64,000 nt of DNA from Dechloromonas sp. ZY10 (lineage in GTDB: Bacteria > Pseudomonadota > Gammaproteobacteria > Burkholderiales > Rhodocyclaceae), in the NCBI RefSeq assembly GCF_041378895.1, contig NZ_CP144212.1, positions 3,147,501-3,211,500 of the forward strand, given 5' to 3'. Below are positions 1 to 15,703 of the stretch, one piece after another (position 1 is the first letter of the stretch; each line of letters begins with the position of its first letter). The notes under the pieces were generated by a model. That model did no database searches. It saw only the letters and a program-made list of their open reading frames with translations, and was not told the DNA's origin. A program made the position numbers and the translations under genes.

Positions 1-767
1 GTGCGCAGACGCAGACCCAGCTTGATCTTCTCTTCCGACAGATCGCCGTTTTCCAGGTATTCGTTCATCAGGTCTTCAGAGGCTTCAGCAGCCGCTTCAA
101 CCATCTGTTCGCGCCATTCCTGAGCGGTATCAACCAGATCAGCCGGAATATCACGGTAATCGAACTTCATACCCTGGGAAGCTTCATCCCAGAAAATGGC
201 CTTCATCTTGATCAGGTCAACCACACCAGCGAAGGTATCTTCAGCACCAATCGGGATCACGATCGGCACCGGATTGGCCTTCAGGCGGGTCTTCATCTGG
301 TCAACGACCTTGAAGAAGTTGGCACCGGAACGGTCCATCTTGTTCACGAAGGCCAGACGCGGCACTTGGTACTTGGTCGCTTGACGCCAAACAGTTTCGG
401 ACTGCGGCTGAACGCCACCGACCGCACAGTAAACCATGCAGGCACCATCCAGAACACGCATGGAACGCTCAACTTCGATCGTGAAGTCAACGTGTCCCGG
501 GGTGTCGATGATATTGAAGCGGTGCTCAGGGAAGGAACTGTCCATACCCTTCCAGAAGCAGGTCGTTGCAGCGGAGGTAATGGTGATACCACGCTCCTGC
601 TCCTGCTCCATCCAGTCCATGGTGGCAGCACCGTCGTGCACTTCACCGATCTTGTGGTTAACACCGGTGTAGTAGAGGATACGCTCGGTCGTGGTGGTCT
701 TGCCGGCGTCAATGTGAGCGGAAATACCGATATTACGGTAACGCTCGATAGGAGTCTTACGTGCCAC
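1..767 (-). CDS. fusA: Elongation factor G, N-terminal part (cut by window edge)
   Basis: GTPase that drives ribosomal translocation. Only the first 255 codons are in the window; the rest of the roughly 700-residue protein lies beyond base 1. The G domain is clear: [15 protein letters not shown] (P-loop), the switch region [21 protein letters not shown] and NKMDRSGAN. The start is a GTG at 767-765 (V-A-R-K-T-P-I-E-R), with a GAGG about ten bases upstream; no ATG fits the family's N-terminus. It lies 18 bp downstream of rpsG on the same strand, so it belongs to the str operon. A second tuf copy often follows fusA in this group, but that would be outside the window. Confidence 0.97.
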   Translation of the reverse strand, partial: MARKTPIERYRNIGISAHIDAGKTTTTERILYYTGVNHKIGEVHDGAATMDWMEQEQERGITITSAATTCFWKGMDSSFPEHRFNIIDTPGHVDFTIEVERSMRVLDGACMVYCAVGGVQPQSETVWRQATKYQVPRLAFVNKMDRSGANFFKVVDQMKTRLKANPVPIVIPIGAEDTFAGVVDLIKMKAIFWDEASQGMKFDYRDIPADLVDTAQEWREQMVEAAAEASEDLMNEYLENGDLSEEKIKLGLRLR

Positions 768-785
768 GTTGTAGCCCTCGATGGA

Positions 786-1256
786 TTAGAAGCGGAAGTG
801 AGCGAATGCCTTATTGGCTTCGGCCATACGGTGAACTTCGTCGCGCTTCTTGACGGCGCCGCCGCGGTTTTCGGCGGCTTCCAGCATTTCCGCTGCCAGA
901 CGCTGACCCATCGACTTTTCGGAACGCTTGCGAGCAGATTCACGCAACCAACGCATTGCCAAAGCAGCGCGACGAGCCGGACGAACTTCAACCGGAACCT
1001 GGTAGTTCGCACCGCCCACACGGCGGGACTTCACTTCAACCATCGGCTTGACGTTTGCCATGGCAGAGCCGAAGACTTCCAGCGGATCCTTACCGGACTT
1101 GGTGGTGATGATGTCAAAAGCACCATAAACGATGCGCTCGGCAACAGACTTCTTACCGCTCTGCATAATGGCGTTGATGAACTTGGAGACTTCGACATTA
1201 CCGAACTTCGGGTCCGGCAGAATATCGCGCTTGGGTACTTCACGACGACGGGGCAT
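786..1256 (-). CDS. rpsG: 30S ribosomal protein S7
   Basis: Primary 16S rRNA-binding protein that organises the head of the 30S subunit. The 156-residue length and the [10 protein letters not shown] start are typical of proteobacterial S7, as are the blocks [16 protein letters not shown] and [14 protein letters not shown]-like (here [14 protein letters not shown]). It follows rpsL after 107 bp and precedes fusA by 18 bp, the classical str operon order. In E. coli S7 represses this operon by binding the rpsL-rpsG intercistronic mRNA. The corresponding gap here (1257-1363) is long enough for such a site, but I did not fold it. Confidence 0.98.
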   Translation of the reverse strand: MPRRREVPKRDILPDPKFGNVEVSKFINAIMQSGKKSVAERIVYGAFDIITTKSGKDPLEVFGSAMANVKPMVEVKSRRVGGANYQVPVEVRPARRAALAMRWLRESARKRSEKSMGQRLAAEMLEAAENRGGAVKKRDEVHRMAEANKAFAHFRF

Positions 1257-1363
1257 ATTAACCTCTATAGATCACTATTCAGTTGAAAAGCCGGAACTGG
1301 GTTACCCCATCCCGGCCCTCTCGACCGCCACAAGACGGCCACTTACTCAAGCCACCAGAAAAC

Positions 1364-1741
1364 TTAGGCAGCCTTCGGACGCTTGGCACCGTACTTCGAA
1401 CGGGCCTGCTTACGATCCTTGACCCCCTGGGTATCCAGGGAGCCGCGCACGGTGTGGTAACGCACACCCGGCAAATCCTTGACACGACCACCACGGATCA
1501 GAACCACGGAGTGCTCCTGCAGGTTGTGACCCTCACCACCGATGTAGGAAATGACTTCGAAGCCATTGGTCAGGCGAACCTTACAAACCTTACGCAACGC
1601 GGAGTTCGGCTTTTTCGGGGTCGTGGTGTAAACACGGGTGCAAACGCCACGCTTCTGCGGGCACTTTTCCAGAGCAGGAACCTTGCTCTTGGCCTTCTCG
1701 GCCACTCGCGGTTTGCGCACGAGCTGGTTGATGGTCGGCAT
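1364..1741 (-). CDS. rpsL: 30S ribosomal protein S12
   Basis: Decoding-centre protein of the small subunit. It is 125 residues, the family length. The loops that carry streptomycin-resistance mutations are wild type: [15 protein letters not shown] and [17 protein letters not shown] keep both key lysines, so the sequence predicts streptomycin sensitivity at this locus. It is the first gene of the str operon (rpsL-rpsG-fusA) and lies 147 bp downstream of rpoC. That gap contains a strong hairpin and a good sigma70-like promoter, listed separately. Confidence 0.98.
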   Translation of the reverse strand: MPTINQLVRKPRVAEKAKSKVPALEKCPQKRGVCTRVYTTTPKKPNSALRKVCKVRLTNGFEVISYIGGEGHNLQEHSVVLIRGGRVKDLPGVRYHTVRGSLDTQGVKDRKQARSKYGAKRPKAA

Positions 1742-1836
1742 ATCAAACTTCCTTCAATTGCCGACCTCGCTAGAAGCCGGCGATTTTGTTATCCAAAGCA
1801 GAGACAATGATTAGCCTCTGCCGACAAAGACCATAG

Positions 1837-1866
1837 ATTCTATGATCGCTCAAGCCTCTGTGTCAA
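1837..1866 (-). promoter_or_regulatory. Probable sigma70 promoter of the str operon
   Basis: Read on the minus strand there is a perfect TTGACA (complement of 1861-1866), an 18-bp spacer, then TAGAAT (complement of 1837-1842), about 95 bp before the rpsL start. The -35 box lies inside the hairpin that follows rpoC. Assignment is from consensus match and position only. Confidence 0.6.
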
Positions 1867-1880
1867 CTTGACACAGAGGC
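1854..1880 (-). terminator. Perfect 13-bp hairpin after rpoC
   Basis: Bases 1854-1866 and 1868-1880 are exact reverse complements with a one-base centre, beginning 9 bp after the rpoC stop codon. No U-tract follows on the minus strand (TTGAGCGATC), so it may act as a weak terminator, mRNA stabiliser or processing site rather than a classical intrinsic terminator. Confidence 0.55.
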
Positions 1881-1888
1881 CAAATTGC

Positions 1889-6097
<4,209 letters not shown>

Positions 6098-6119
6098 TGT
6101 TTAACTCCTAAGCCCTGAA

Positions 6120-9100
6120 TCAGTAGCGTTCCAGATCGATATCGATCGCCAGCGAGCGGATTTCCTTGACCAGCACGTTGAACGACTCCGGCATCCCGGC
6201 ATCAATCTTGTGCTCGCCCTTGACGATGTTTTCGTAGACCTTGGTCCGGCCATTAACGTCATCCGACTTGACGGTCAGCATTTCCTGCAGCACATACGAT
6301 GCACCATAGGCCTCCAGTGCCCACACTTCCATTTCACCGAAGCGCTGACCACCGAACTGTGCCTTACCGCCCAACGGCTGCTGGGTAACCAGCGAGTACG
6401 GACCGGTCGAACGGGCGTGCATCTTGTCATCAACCAGATGATGCAGTTTCAGGTAGTGCATGTAGCCGACCGTAACCTGGCGCTCGAATGCATCACCAGT
6501 ACGGCCATCGAACAAAGTCATCTGACCTGACTCGGGCATCCCCGCCATGCGCAGCATGGTCTTGATTTCCTCATCCTTGGCACCATCGAACACTGGGGTA
6601 GCAAACGGCACACCCGTGGTCAGATTGCCAGCCATTTCCATGATTTCGACGTCAGTCAATTCGTCCAGATTTTCGCTCTTGCCACTGCAGTTATAAACCT
6701 GATCAAGGAATTGACGGACCTCGGTTACCGCAGCCTGACGACGCAGCATGTCGCCAATCTTGTAACCCAGCCCCTTGGCTGCGAGACCGAGGTGGACTTC
6801 GAGAATCTGCCCAACGTTCATCCGTGACGGAACACCCAGCGGATTCAGCACGATATCAACCGGGCGACCGTCTTCCATGTACGGCATGTCTTCAACCGGA
6901 AGAATCCGGGATACAACACCCTTGTTACCGTGACGACCGGCCATCTTGTCGCCTGGCTGCAGGCGGCGTTTGACGGCAACGTATACCTTGACCATTTTCT
7001 GGACGCCAGGCGGCAATTCATCGCCCTGAGTCAGCTTCTTGCGCTTGGCCTCGAAGGCAACATCAAACTCCTTGCGTGCCTGCTCGAGACCTTCGCGGGT
7101 CTGTTCGAGTTGCAGCGCCAGCTCCTCGTCCGCCACGCGGATATCGAACCAGTGGTGGGGATCCATGCTATCGAGATAGGCCTGCTCGATAACAGCCCCC
7201 TTGGACAGCTTCTTCGGACCACCGTTGGCTTTCTTGCCGACGATCAGGCGACCCACCCGCTCGAACGCATCGCGTTCGACAATCCGCATCTGGTCGGCGA
7301 GATCGAGTTTGTAGTGACGCAGGTGCTCATCAATGATTGACTGGGCGCGCTTGTCACGCTCGATCCCCTCGCGGGTGAACACTTGTACGTCAATGACCGT
7401 ACCGGCAATACCCGAGGGCACACGCAGCGAAGTATCCTTAACATCAGATGCCTTCTCGCCGAAAATTGCACGCAGCAGCTTTTCTTCCGGAGTCAACTGG
7501 GTTTCGCCCTTGGGCGTCACCTTGCCCACCAGAACATCACCCGCCTGCACCTCAGCACCGATATACACAATCCCGGAGTCATCGAGACGCGACAACTGCA
7601 CTTCGCCCAGCGAAGCGATATCGCGGGTAATTTCCTCGGGGCCAAGCTTCGTATCGCGTGCAACAACGGTCAACTCCTCGATATGGATCGAGGTGTAACG
7701 GTCTTCTGCCACAACACGCTCAGAAATGAGGATCGAATCTTCGAAGTTGTAACCGTTCCACGGCATGAACGCGATCAGCATGTTCTGACCAAGAGCCAGT
7801 TCGCCCTTATCGGTCGATGCCCCGTCAGCAACCACATCGCCGCTGGCGATGATGTCGCCCACGCGAACCATAGGACGCTGATTGATATTGGTATTCTGGT
7901 TCGAGCGGGTGTACTTGGTGAGATTGTAGATATCGACGCCAACCTCACCAGCTACCGCTTCCGCATCATTGACGCGGACCACAACGCGGCCGGCATCAAC
8001 GTAGTCGACCTTGCCGCCACGCCGGGCAACTACGGCCGTGCCCGAGTCAACCGCGACAGTGCGCTCGATGCCGGTACCGACCAGCGGCTTTTCCGGACGC
8101 AGACAAGGCACCGCCTGACGTTGCATGTTGGCGCCCATCAGCGCGCGGTTCGCATCGTCATGCTCGAGGAACGGAATCAACGAGGCGGCGACCGAAACAA
8201 TCTGGCCCGGAGCCACGTCCATGTACTGAACACGAGCTGGCTCCGACAGGATGGTTTCGCCTTTTTCACGGCAGGTAACCAGCTCGTCGATCAGGCGGCC
8301 TTCGCCATCAAGCGCGGCGTTTGCCTGCGCAACGACATAGTTACCTTCCTCAATTGCCGACAGATACTCGATTTGGTCGGTAACCTTGCTATCGATCACA
8401 CGCCGGTAAGCGGTCTCGATAAAGCCGTAGGAATTGACCCTAGCATAAAGCGCCAGCGAGTTGATCAGGCCGATGTTCGGACCTTCCGGCGTTTCGATCG
8501 GGCACACGCGACCATAGTGGGTGGGATGCACGTCACGAACTTCAAAGCCCGCACGCTCGCGGGTCAAACCGCCAGGACCGAGTGCCGAAACACGCCGTTT
8601 GTGCGTAATTTCCGACAACGGGTTGGTTTGATCCATAAACTGGGAAAGTTGGCTGGAGCCAAAAAACTCCTTGATCGCAGCACTGATCGGCTTGGCGTTA
8701 ATCAGATCATGCGGCATCAGGTTGTCGGACTCAGCCTGGCTCAACCGTTCCTTGACTGCGCGCTCCACACGGACAAGACCAGCCCGGAACTGATTTTCGG
8801 CAAGTTCACCCACCGAGCGAACACGGCGGTTACCCAGGTGATCGATATCGTCAATTTCTCCGCGGCCATTGCGCAGTTCAACGAGAATCTTGATCACTTC
8901 GACGATATCCAACGGGCTAAGCGTCAGTTGCTCGCGAACTTCCAGGCTGGCGCCCGCGGCCTTGACTTTGTCATGCAGCGTCTTGGCCACTTCCTGCGTG
9001 AGGTTTTCTGCCAGCGCGCGCGGGCCGTAAGGCAAACCGTTTACGATGTCGTGAATCAGGTCAAGCGACACTCCGGCAGCGTCTGCCAGCTTGTTCAGGG

Positions 9101-10403
9101 CTGCCTCAGCCTTCGAGGCAAGCGAGCGCACCATCACCTTGTATTCAATGACGTCGGGGCGAGCGAGACGGCGGTTGAACTTCATCCGGCCGACGCCGGA
9201 CAGGTCGTAGCGCTCGTCGGAATAGAACAAACCGTTGAACAGAATCTCCACCGCCTCTTCCGTCGGCGGCTCCCCCGGACGCATCATGCGATAAATTGCA
9301 ATTCTTGCCGCTTGGCGGGACGCGGTTTCATCTGCCCGCAGGGTGTTGGAAATGAACGCTCCACGGTCCAGATCGTTGGTGTACAACGTTTCAACCGTCG
9401 CAACCTCGGCTTCGCGCAACTTGGCCAGCAACGTCTCGGTAATCTCGTCGTTGGCATTGGCAATCACCTCGCCCGTTGCCTTATCGATGATGTTCTTTGC
9501 CACCACGCGCCCGAGAATGAACTCTTCCGGCACGGCAACCTGCTTGAGACCGGCCGCGGCAATATCGCGAATGTGCTTTGCCGTGATCCGTTTGTCTTTG
9601 GCAACAATCACTTTGCCGTCAGGAGCGACGAAGTCAAAACGAGCAACCTCACCCCGCAAACGCTCGGGCACGAGGGAAAACTCGACACTTTCGCGCCCCA
9701 GCAGGAAAGTATCGAACTCGAAGAACTGAGCCAGGATTTCTTCTGAACTCATCCCGATTGCTTTGAGCAGCGTCGTTACCGGCATCTTGCGACGACGATC
9801 CACCCGGAAGAACAGCGTGTCTTTAGGATCGAATTCGAAATCGAGCCAAGAGCCACGGTAAGGAATGACGCGAGCGGAGAACAGCAACTTGCCGGAACTA
9901 TGGGTCTTGCCGCGGTCATGCTCGAAAAACACGCCGGGCGAGCGGTGCAACTGGGAAACGATGACGCGCTCGGTTCCGTTGATCACGAACGAACCATTCT
10001 TGGTCATCAAGGGGATTTCCCCCATGTAAACTTCCTGCTCCTTGACCTCTTTCACGGTGTCGGGCGCATCGCGATCCATGATCACAAGACGAACCTTGGC
10101 CCGCAGAGACGACGCGAAGGTCAGACCGCGCTGCTGGCACTCAGTCACATCGAAGGCCGGCTCGCCGAGCATGTAACTGACAAACTCCAGCCTGGCGTTA
10201 CCGGAATGGGAAACGATCGGGAAAATCGAGGTGAACGCCGCTTGCAGCCCTTCGTTCTTGCGCTGCTCGGTCGGAATATCCGCCTGCAAAAACGCTTCGA
10301 AAGAATCGAGCTGGGTTGACAACAAGAAAGGAACGTCAAGCACGCTATCGCGCTTGGCGAAACTCTTACGGATGCGTTTCTTCTCGGTGAAGGAGTAAGT
10401 CAT
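6120..10403 (-). CDS. rpoB: RNA polymerase subunit beta
   Basis: Second catalytic subunit of RNA polymerase, 1427 residues. The rifampicin-pocket segment reads [20 protein letters not shown] followed by [11 protein letters not shown], with Gln, Asp, His and Ser at the common resistance positions all wild type, which predicts rifampicin sensitivity. The conserved [20 protein letters not shown] and the C-terminal [18 protein letters not shown] are intact. It is separated from rplL by 193 bp that contain an attenuator-like hairpin, matching the E. coli arrangement in which only part of the ribosomal transcripts read into rpoBC. Confidence 0.99.
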   Translation of the reverse strand: MTYSFTEKKRIRKSFAKRDSVLDVPFLLSTQLDSFEAFLQADIPTEQRKNEGLQAAFTSIFPIVSHSGNARLEFVSYMLGEPAFDVTECQQRGLTFASSLRAKVRLVIMDRDAPDTVKEVKEQEVYMGEIPLMTKNGSFVINGTERVIVSQLHRSPGVFFEHDRGKTHSSGKLLFSARVIPYRGSWLDFEFDPKDTLFFRVDRRRKMPVTTLLKAIGMSSEEILAQFFEFDTFLLGRESVEFSLVPERLRGEVARFDFVAPDGKVIVAKDKRITAKHIRDIAAAGLKQVAVPEEFILGRVVAKNIIDKATGEVIANANDEITETLLAKLREAEVATVETLYTNDLDRGAFISNTLRADETASRQAARIAIYRMMRPGEPPTEEAVEILFNGLFYSDERYDLSGVGRMKFNRRLARPDVIEYKVMVRSLASKAEAALNKLADAAGVSLDLIHDIVNGLPYGPRALAENLTQEVAKTLHDKVKAAGASLEVREQLTLSPLDIVEVIKILVELRNGRGEIDDIDHLGNRRVRSVGELAENQFRAGLVRVERAVKERLSQAESDNLMPHDLINAKPISAAIKEFFGSSQLSQFMDQTNPLSEITHKRRVSALGPGGLTRERAGFEVRDVHPTHYGRVCPIETPEGPNIGLINSLALYARVNSYGFIETAYRRVIDSKVTDQIEYLSAIEEGNYVVAQANAALDGEGRLIDELVTCREKGETILSEPARVQYMDVAPGQIVSVAASLIPFLEHDDANRALMGANMQRQAVPCLRPEKPLVGTGIERTVAVDSGTAVVARRGGKVDYVDAGRVVVRVNDAEAVAGEVGVDIYNLTKYTRSNQNTNINQRPMVRVGDIIASGDVVADGASTDKGELALGQNMLIAFMPWNGYNFEDSILISERVVAEDRYTSIHIEELTVVARDTKLGPEEITRDIASLGEVQLSRLDDSGIVYIGAEVQAGDVLVGKVTPKGETQLTPEEKLLRAIFGEKASDVKDTSLRVPSGIAGTVIDVQVFTREGIERDKRAQSIIDEHLRHYKLDLADQMRIVERDAFERVGRLIVGKKANGGPKKLSKGAVIEQAYLDSMDPHHWFDIRVADEELALQLEQTREGLEQARKEFDVAFEAKRKKLTQGDELPPGVQKMVKVYVAVKRRLQPGDKMAGRHGNKGVVSRILPVEDMPYMEDGRPVDIVLNPLGVPSRMNVGQILEVHLGLAAKGLGYKIGDMLRRQAAVTEVRQFLDQVYNCSGKSENLDELTDVEIMEMAGNLTTGVPFATPVFDGAKDEEIKTMLRMAGMPESGQMTLFDGRTGDAFERQVTVGYMHYLKLHHLVDDKMHARSTGPYSLVTQQPLGGKAQFGGQRFGEMEVWALEAYGASYVLQEMLTVKSDDVNGRTKVYENIVKGEHKIDAGMPESFNVLVKEIRSLAIDIDLERY

Positions 10404-10550
10404 GGTAACTCCGTGAGGATGAAATCAAACATTGGGCCCATCGAAACGGGCAAACGCAAACGAACTCCGCCTAATTATTTAGGAAGAGCGCCATTTGCGT
10501 TTGCCAGCGGAGAAGGGTGCAGTTTTGTACAGAATCAGTTTTACAAAGCA

Positions 10551-10580
10551 CAAAAGGGCCGGAGACAAAGTCCCCAGCCC
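10551..10580 (-). terminator. rplL-rpoB attenuator hairpin
   Basis: On the minus strand an 11-bp stem (two G-T pairs) with a TTT loop spans 10580-10556 and is followed directly by TTTTG (10555-10551). It lies 16 bp after the rplL stop and about 150 bp before rpoB. This is the form and place of the partial terminator known between rplL and rpoB in E. coli; that it is partial here is inferred from co-linearity. Confidence 0.7.
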
Positions 10581-10596
10581 ATCCTGTCGATCAAGA

Positions 10597-10968
10597 TTAC
10601 TTGATCTCGACCTTGGCGCCAGCTTCTTCCAGCTGCTTCTTCAGGGCTTCTGCATCAGCCTTGGAGACGCCTTCCTTCAGGGGCTTCGGAGCACCATCAA
10701 CCAGGTCCTTGGCTTCCTTCAGGCCCAGGCCGGTAACAGCACGGACGACCTTAATGACTTCAACCTTCTTGTCGCCGGCAGCAGCCAGAACAACGGTGAA
10801 TTCGGTCTGCTCTTCAGCAGCGGCAGCACCACCAGCAGCCGGGCCAGCAACGGCGACGGCGGCAGCGGAAACGCCAAACTTCTCTTCGAACGCCTTGACC
10901 AGGTCGTTCAGTTCCATAACGGTCAGGGAGCCAACGGCTTCCAGGATGTCTTCTTTGCTAATTGCCAT
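10597..10968 (-). CDS. rplL: 50S ribosomal protein L7/L12
   Basis: Stalk protein that recruits translation GTPases. It is 123 residues: an N-terminal dimerisation helix ([20 protein letters not shown]), a flexible Ala/Gly hinge near residues 38-52 ([16 protein letters not shown]), then the C-terminal domain with [20 protein letters not shown]. The family usually runs 120-130 residues. It follows rplJ by 38 bp. Confidence 0.98.
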   Translation of the reverse strand: MAISKEDILEAVGSLTVMELNDLVKAFEEKFGVSAAAVAVAGPAAGGAAAAEEQTEFTVVLAAAGDKKVEVIKVVRAVTGLGLKEAKDLVDGAPKPLKEGVSKADAEALKKQLEEAGAKVEIK

Positions 10969-11006
10969 TTCAAAGTACTCCTAATTCAGTTCGTATGCGG
11001 TAATGA

Positions 11007-11510
11007 TCAAGCTGCGGCAGCTTCTTCTTCGCGCTTTTTAGCCAGTGCATCCACAGCGCGGACAAAGCCGGCGACCGGAGCTTGCATGACGTACAGCAGC
11101 TTGGAGAGCAGTTCTTCGCGGCTCGGGACCGAGGCGAGAGCCTGGACACCAGCCTTGTCGAGCGTCTTGCCGGCATAAGAACCGGCCTTGAGCACCAGCT
11201 TGTCGTTGGTCTTTGCGAAGTCGTTCAGGACTTTCGCAGCTGCCACGGGGTCGGCGGAGATGCTGTAAATCAGCGGACCAACCATCTGGTCAGCCAGGCC
11301 GGCAAACTCGGTGTCGGCCACCGCGCGACGGACGAGGGTGTTCTTCAGCACGCGCAGGTAAACGCCAGATTCGCGAGCCTTCTTGCGCAGCACGGTGAGG
11401 TCACCGACCTCGATGCCACGGTATTCGGCAATCGCGATCGTCTGGGCATTAGCCACTTGTGCCGAAACCTCGGCGACGACAGCTTTTTTGTCGTTCAGAT
11501 TGAGACCCAC
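11007..11510 (-). CDS. rplJ: 50S ribosomal protein L10
   Basis: Base of the ribosomal stalk, binding L7/L12 dimers and 23S rRNA. It is 167 residues, beginning M-G-L-N-L-N-D-K-K from a GTG codon at 11510-11508. An excellent Shine-Dalgarno (AAAGGAGG, about 9 bases upstream) decides this start. The C-terminal Ala/Lys/Glu-rich helix that binds L12 is present ([14 protein letters not shown]). The 233-bp leader upstream (11511-11743) is where L10 autoregulates translation in other bacteria. Confidence 0.97.
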   Translation of the reverse strand: MGLNLNDKKAVVAEVSAQVANAQTIAIAEYRGIEVGDLTVLRKKARESGVYLRVLKNTLVRRAVADTEFAGLADQMVGPLIYSISADPVAAAKVLNDFAKTNDKLVLKAGSYAGKTLDKAGVQALASVPSREELLSKLLYVMQAPVAGFVRAVDALAKKREEEAAAA

Positions 11511-11743
11511 GGGTCTTTCCTCCTTTCAAGTCATAATGCGGAAGTTTCCCTCCGCCCCTATACGGCGACCTGAACCAGAAGCTTGCCTTCGTTAAAAGGC
11601 AGAAATCTTGTTCGGGGACACCGTCTGCGCAGGTTGATTTTGCCGATTAAGTCGCGTCGACCGTAATCTCTGCGACACCTGCGGTCTTTGACGATCCACA
11701 ATCCAGGCTGTTACCAACAACCCGGACCGTGGCCCAAAGTTTT
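11511..11743 (-). promoter_or_regulatory. rplA-rplJ intercistronic leader (putative L10 autoregulatory region)
   Basis: A 233-bp gap between two genes of one ribosomal operon whose other gaps are mostly 2-110 bp. In E. coli and many other bacteria the leader ahead of rplJ binds the L10-L7/L12 complex, and the position fits. I see no open frame in it and have not folded it, so the role is inferred from synteny. Confidence 0.5.
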
Positions 11744-12439
11744 TTAGCCGACCAGGGTAGCCTGATCGATGCGGACGCCAGGCCCCATCGTTGCGGCAAC
11801 AGCAACCTTGCGCAGGTACTGGCCTTTCGAGGAAGCCGGCTTGGCCTTGTTCAACGCCTCAATCAGCGCCTTCAAGTTAGACTCGAGGCTTTCAACGCTG
11901 AAAGAAGCACGGCCGATGGTCGCGTGAATGATACCAGCCTTGTCGGTGCGGTACTGAACCTGACCGGCCTTGGCGTTCTTGACGGCGGTAGCGACGTCCA
12001 TGGTCACGGTACCGACCTTCGGGTTCGGCATCAGGCCACGGGGGCCAAGAATCTGACCGAGTTGGCCTACAACGCGCATGGCATCGGGGGTTGCGATGAC
12101 AACATCAAAGTCAAGCTTACCCGCCTTGACATCAGCGGCCAGATCGTCGAAACCAACAACCTCTGCACCGGCTGCCTTGGCAGCTTCGGCCTTGTCGCCT
12201 TGGGCGAACACGGCAACACGGACGGACTTACCGGTACCAGCCGGCAGCACGACAGAACCGCGAACGACCTGGTCGGATTTACGTGCATCAACCCCCAAGT
12301 TGACGGCCACATCGATGGACTCGTCAAACTTGGCGGTTGCAGTTTCCTTAGCCAGCGTCAGAGCTTCCTGAACCGGGTAAAGCTTCTGCGCTTCAATCTT
12401 GCCCTGCTGGGCCTTTTGCTTTTTGGTCAGCTTAGCCAT
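11744..12439 (-). CDS. rplA: 50S ribosomal protein L1
   Basis: Binds the L1 stalk of 23S rRNA and is a translational repressor of the rplK-rplA mRNA in E. coli. It is 231 residues, the normal length. Typical blocks are AKLTKKQKA at the start, [20 protein letters not shown] near residue 120 and GRASF near residue 176. It starts 2 bp after rplK ends, so translation is likely coupled. Confidence 0.98.
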   Translation of the reverse strand: MAKLTKKQKAQQGKIEAQKLYPVQEALTLAKETATAKFDESIDVAVNLGVDARKSDQVVRGSVVLPAGTGKSVRVAVFAQGDKAEAAKAAGAEVVGFDDLAADVKAGKLDFDVVIATPDAMRVVGQLGQILGPRGLMPNPKVGTVTMDVATAVKNAKAGQVQYRTDKAGIIHATIGRASFSVESLESNLKALIEALNKAKPASSKGQYLRKVAVAATMGPGVRIDQATLVG

Positions 12440-12441
12440 GA

Positions 12442-12873
12442 TTAGAGCCCCTCCACCGTGATACCCATCGAACGGGCAGAACCCGCGATAGTGCGAACCG
12501 CTGCTTCCATATCGGCGGCAGTCAGGTCAGGCATCTTGGTCTTGGCGATTTCTTCGGCTTGAGCACGAGTAATCTTGCCCACTTTGTCGGTATGCGGCTT
12601 GGCCGAACCAGACTTGATACCGGCGGCTTTCTTAATCAAGATCGTAGCCGGCGGCGTCTTCATCACGAAAGTGAAAGACTTGTCGGCGTAGGCGGTGATC
12701 ACAACCGGAATCGGCAGACCCGGCTCGACACCTTGAGTCTGAGCGTTGAACGCCTTGCAGAATTCCATGATATTCAGACCACGCTGACCCAGTGCCGGAC
12801 CGATCGGGGGCGACGGATTGGCTTTGCCAGCAGGCACTTGCAGCTTGATATAGCCGGTAATTTTCTTGGCCAT
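12442..12873 (-). CDS. rplK: 50S ribosomal protein L11
   Basis: Part of the GTPase-associated centre; binds 23S rRNA and is needed for RelA activation. It is 143 residues. [20 protein letters not shown] and the proline-containing [22 protein letters not shown] (residues near 22-43, the thiostrepton/micrococcin contact) are intact. The gap upstream to nusG is 99 bp. Confidence 0.98.
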   Translation of the reverse strand: MAKKITGYIKLQVPAGKANPSPPIGPALGQRGLNIMEFCKAFNAQTQGVEPGLPIPVVITAYADKSFTFVMKTPPATILIKKAAGIKSGSAKPHTDKVGKITRAQAEEIAKTKMPDLTAADMEAAVRTIAGSARSMGITVEGL

Positions 12874-12972
12874 GTTAACTCCAATGTAGTGAGTGATAGC
12901 GCATTTTTATCCGCCAGGAGAAAAATGCTCCTCTTGTCAGCCTCTGGGCGGCTGACTTGCCCTTTCAACCGA

Positions 12973-13506
12973 TCAGGACTTTTCGACCTGACCGAACTCG
13001 AGTTCAACCGGGGTTGCGCGACCGAAAATGGTCACGGACACACGCAGGCGATTCTTTTCGTAATTGACATCTTCGACCGAGCCGTGGAAGTCCGTGAATG
13101 GACCTTCCTTGACACGAACCACCTCGCCAATTTCGAAAAGGATTTTCGGCCGCGGCTTTTCAACACCATCCTGCATTTGCTGCATGATCTTGTCGACTTC
13201 GCGCTCGGAAATCGGGGTTGGCCGGGTAGCGGTCCCACCGACAAAACCGGTCACTTTCGGGGTATTCTTTACCAGATGCCAACTATCATCATCCATTTCC
13301 ATTTCAACCAGGACATAGCCCGGAAAGAATTTGCGCTCAGAAATGGACTTCTGGCCACCCTTCATTTCAACGACTTCTTCGACCGGCACGAGAATGCGAC
13401 CAAATTTGTCTTGCATCCCCATGCGGGAAATGCGCTCCTGAATGGCGCGCATTACACTTTTCTCGAAGCCCGAATAGGCGTGAACTACATACCAACGCTT
13501 ACTCAT
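12973..13506 (-). CDS. nusG: Transcription elongation/antitermination factor NusG
   Basis: Binds RNA polymerase and couples it to Rho or to the ribosome. I take the start [16 protein letters not shown] at 13506, giving 177 residues. This ATG overlaps the secE stop (ATGA), and homologues begin with this motif; an ATG four codons further upstream would lie inside secE and is less likely. The NGN domain ([20 protein letters not shown]) is followed by the KOW domain ([18 protein letters not shown]). Confidence 0.96.
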   Translation of the reverse strand: MSKRWYVVHAYSGFEKSVMRAIQERISRMGMQDKFGRILVPVEEVVEMKGGQKSISERKFFPGYVLVEMEMDDDSWHLVKNTPKVTGFVGGTATRPTPISEREVDKIMQQMQDGVEKPRPKILFEIGEVVRVKEGPFTDFHGSVEDVNYEKNRLRVSVTIFGRATPVELEFGQVEKS

Positions 13507-13856
13507 GATTTCTTCCAACCCAGAACAAGGTCATACAACACCCACTCCAGACTCTTGTCTGTGAGATACAGGAAGATCGCCATGACAACAACAAATGCAA
13601 ATACAGCACCAGTGGTCTGCATGGTTTCTTTGCGGGAGGGCCAAACTACTTTTTTCGCTTCGACAACCGACTCGTTGGCGAAAACAAAAAAACGCTGACC
13701 AGCCTCGGTTTTCCACATCACCAAAGCAGCCAGCACCACACCCAACAACACAACCAGCAGACGCAGAATGGCCGCCTGCTCGGAAAGCAGGTAGAAGCCA
13801 GCTACGCCGGCAGCCAGTACAACCAGCGCCAGCGCAAACTTGATCTTGTCGGACAT
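13503..13856 (-). CDS. secE: Preprotein translocase subunit SecE
   Basis: Small essential subunit of the SecYEG channel in the inner membrane. It is 117 residues with three predicted membrane segments (about 7-25, 30-48 and 85-110), the long proteobacterial form. The conserved cytoplasmic amphipathic stretch [19 protein letters not shown] precedes the last segment. Its TGA overlaps the nusG ATG, and tRNA-Trp lies 24 bp upstream. Confidence 0.96.
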   Translation of the reverse strand: MSDKIKFALALVVLAAGVAGFYLLSEQAAILRLLVVLLGVVLAALVMWKTEAGQRFFVFANESVVEAKKVVWPSRKETMQTTGAVFAFVVVMAIFLYLTDKSLEWVLYDLVLGWKKS

Positions 13857-13880
13857 GACGTTTGCGATCTTAAAATGATT

Positions 13881-13956
13881 TGGCAGGGGCGGAGGGAATC
13901 GAACCCCCGACCTACGGTTTTGGAAACCGTTGCTCTACCAATTGAGCTACACCCCT
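13881..13956 (-). tRNA. tRNA-Trp (CCA)
   Basis: 76-nt cloverleaf on the minus strand with a 7-bp acceptor stem, D-loop GCTCAATTGGTAGAGC, anticodon loop TTCCAAA (anticodon CCA), T-loop GTTCGATTC and an encoded 3' CCA. It lies between tuf and secE. Confidence 0.97.
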
Positions 13957-13971
13957 GCGGCAGAGACATCA

Positions 13972-13994
13972 GGACGCTCCATAACAGAGCGTCC
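13972..13994 (-). other. Intercistronic hairpin between tuf and tRNA-Trp
   Basis: An 8-bp stem (GGACGCTC/GAGCGTCC) with a 7-base loop lies 13 bp after the tuf stop codon. There is no U-tract. It probably protects the 3' end of tuf mRNA when the downstream tRNA is cut out; this is inference from its place. Confidence 0.5.
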
Positions 13995-14007
13995 CTGAAG
14001 AAGCAAA

Positions 14008-15198
<1,191 letters not shown>

Positions 15199-15250
15199 TC
15201 CAGTTCCTCAAATAATCAAATAAGTAAAAAATCCAGAAGCAAGCTAATGG

Positions 15251-15325
<75 letters not shown>

Positions 15326-15354
15326 CTACCTAAAACTCCAACCGTACCGATTCT

Positions 15355-15428
15355 TGGAGCGGGTGAAGGGAATCGAACCCTCGTCTTAAGCTTGGAAGGC
15401 TTCAGCTCTACCATTGAGCTACACCCGC
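15355..15428 (-). tRNA. tRNA-Gly (TCC)
   Basis: 74 nt on the minus strand. The acceptor stem GCGGGTG pairs with CACCCGC, the anticodon loop is CTTCCAA (anticodon TCC), the T-loop is GTTCGATTC and CCA is encoded. It lies between tRNA-Tyr and tRNA-Thr. Confidence 0.97.
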
Positions 15429-15467
15429 TTAACCTCGCTCGCAGCAATAACCGCTACAGCGCAAATC

Positions 15468-15552
15468 TGGTGGAGGGAGAAGGATTCGAACCTTCGAAGG
15501 CAGTGCCGTCAGATTTACAGTCTGATCCCTTTGACCGCTCGGGAATCCCTCC
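15468..15552 (-). tRNA. tRNA-Tyr (GTA)
   Basis: 85 nt on the minus strand with a long variable arm, as in all bacterial tRNA-Tyr. The acceptor GGAGGGA pairs with TCCCTCC, the anticodon loop is CTGTAAA (anticodon GTA) and CCA is encoded. It is the first element of the tRNA-tuf operon. Confidence 0.97.
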
Positions 15553-15565
15553 TGAAGAGCCCGCT

Positions 15566-15594
15566 ATTCTCCAGATAAGCACAACCACTGTCAA
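15566..15594 (-). promoter_or_regulatory. Promoter of the tRNA-Tyr/Gly/Thr-tuf operon
   Basis: On the minus strand: TTGACA (complement of 15589-15594), a 17-bp spacer, GAGAAT (complement of 15566-15571), then 13 bases to the tRNA-Tyr 5' end. The spacing suits a tRNA promoter, and the G+C-rich bases after the -10 resemble stringent-control discriminators. Confidence 0.65.
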
Positions 15595-15620
15595 CACCTA
15601 CGCACACTTTTTTCCATCCA

Positions 15621-15668
15621 CTTCAAAACAAAACGCCTTGCAATGCTGCAAGGCGTTTTGTTTTGAAG
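15621..15668 (-). terminator. 22-bp perfect hairpin after the cytochrome c gene
   Basis: Arms 15621-15642 and 15647-15668 are exact reverse complements with an ATGC loop. The G+C-rich inner part (CGCCTTGCA) is flanked by A-rich and T-rich outer arms, so either strand gives a stem followed by a T-rich tract. It lies 36 bp after the cytochrome c stop and isolates that gene from the tRNA promoter. Confidence 0.8.
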
Positions 15669-15703
15669 CCCGCGGATAAGCAGGCCGCAAAGCAGCGATC
15701 CGA

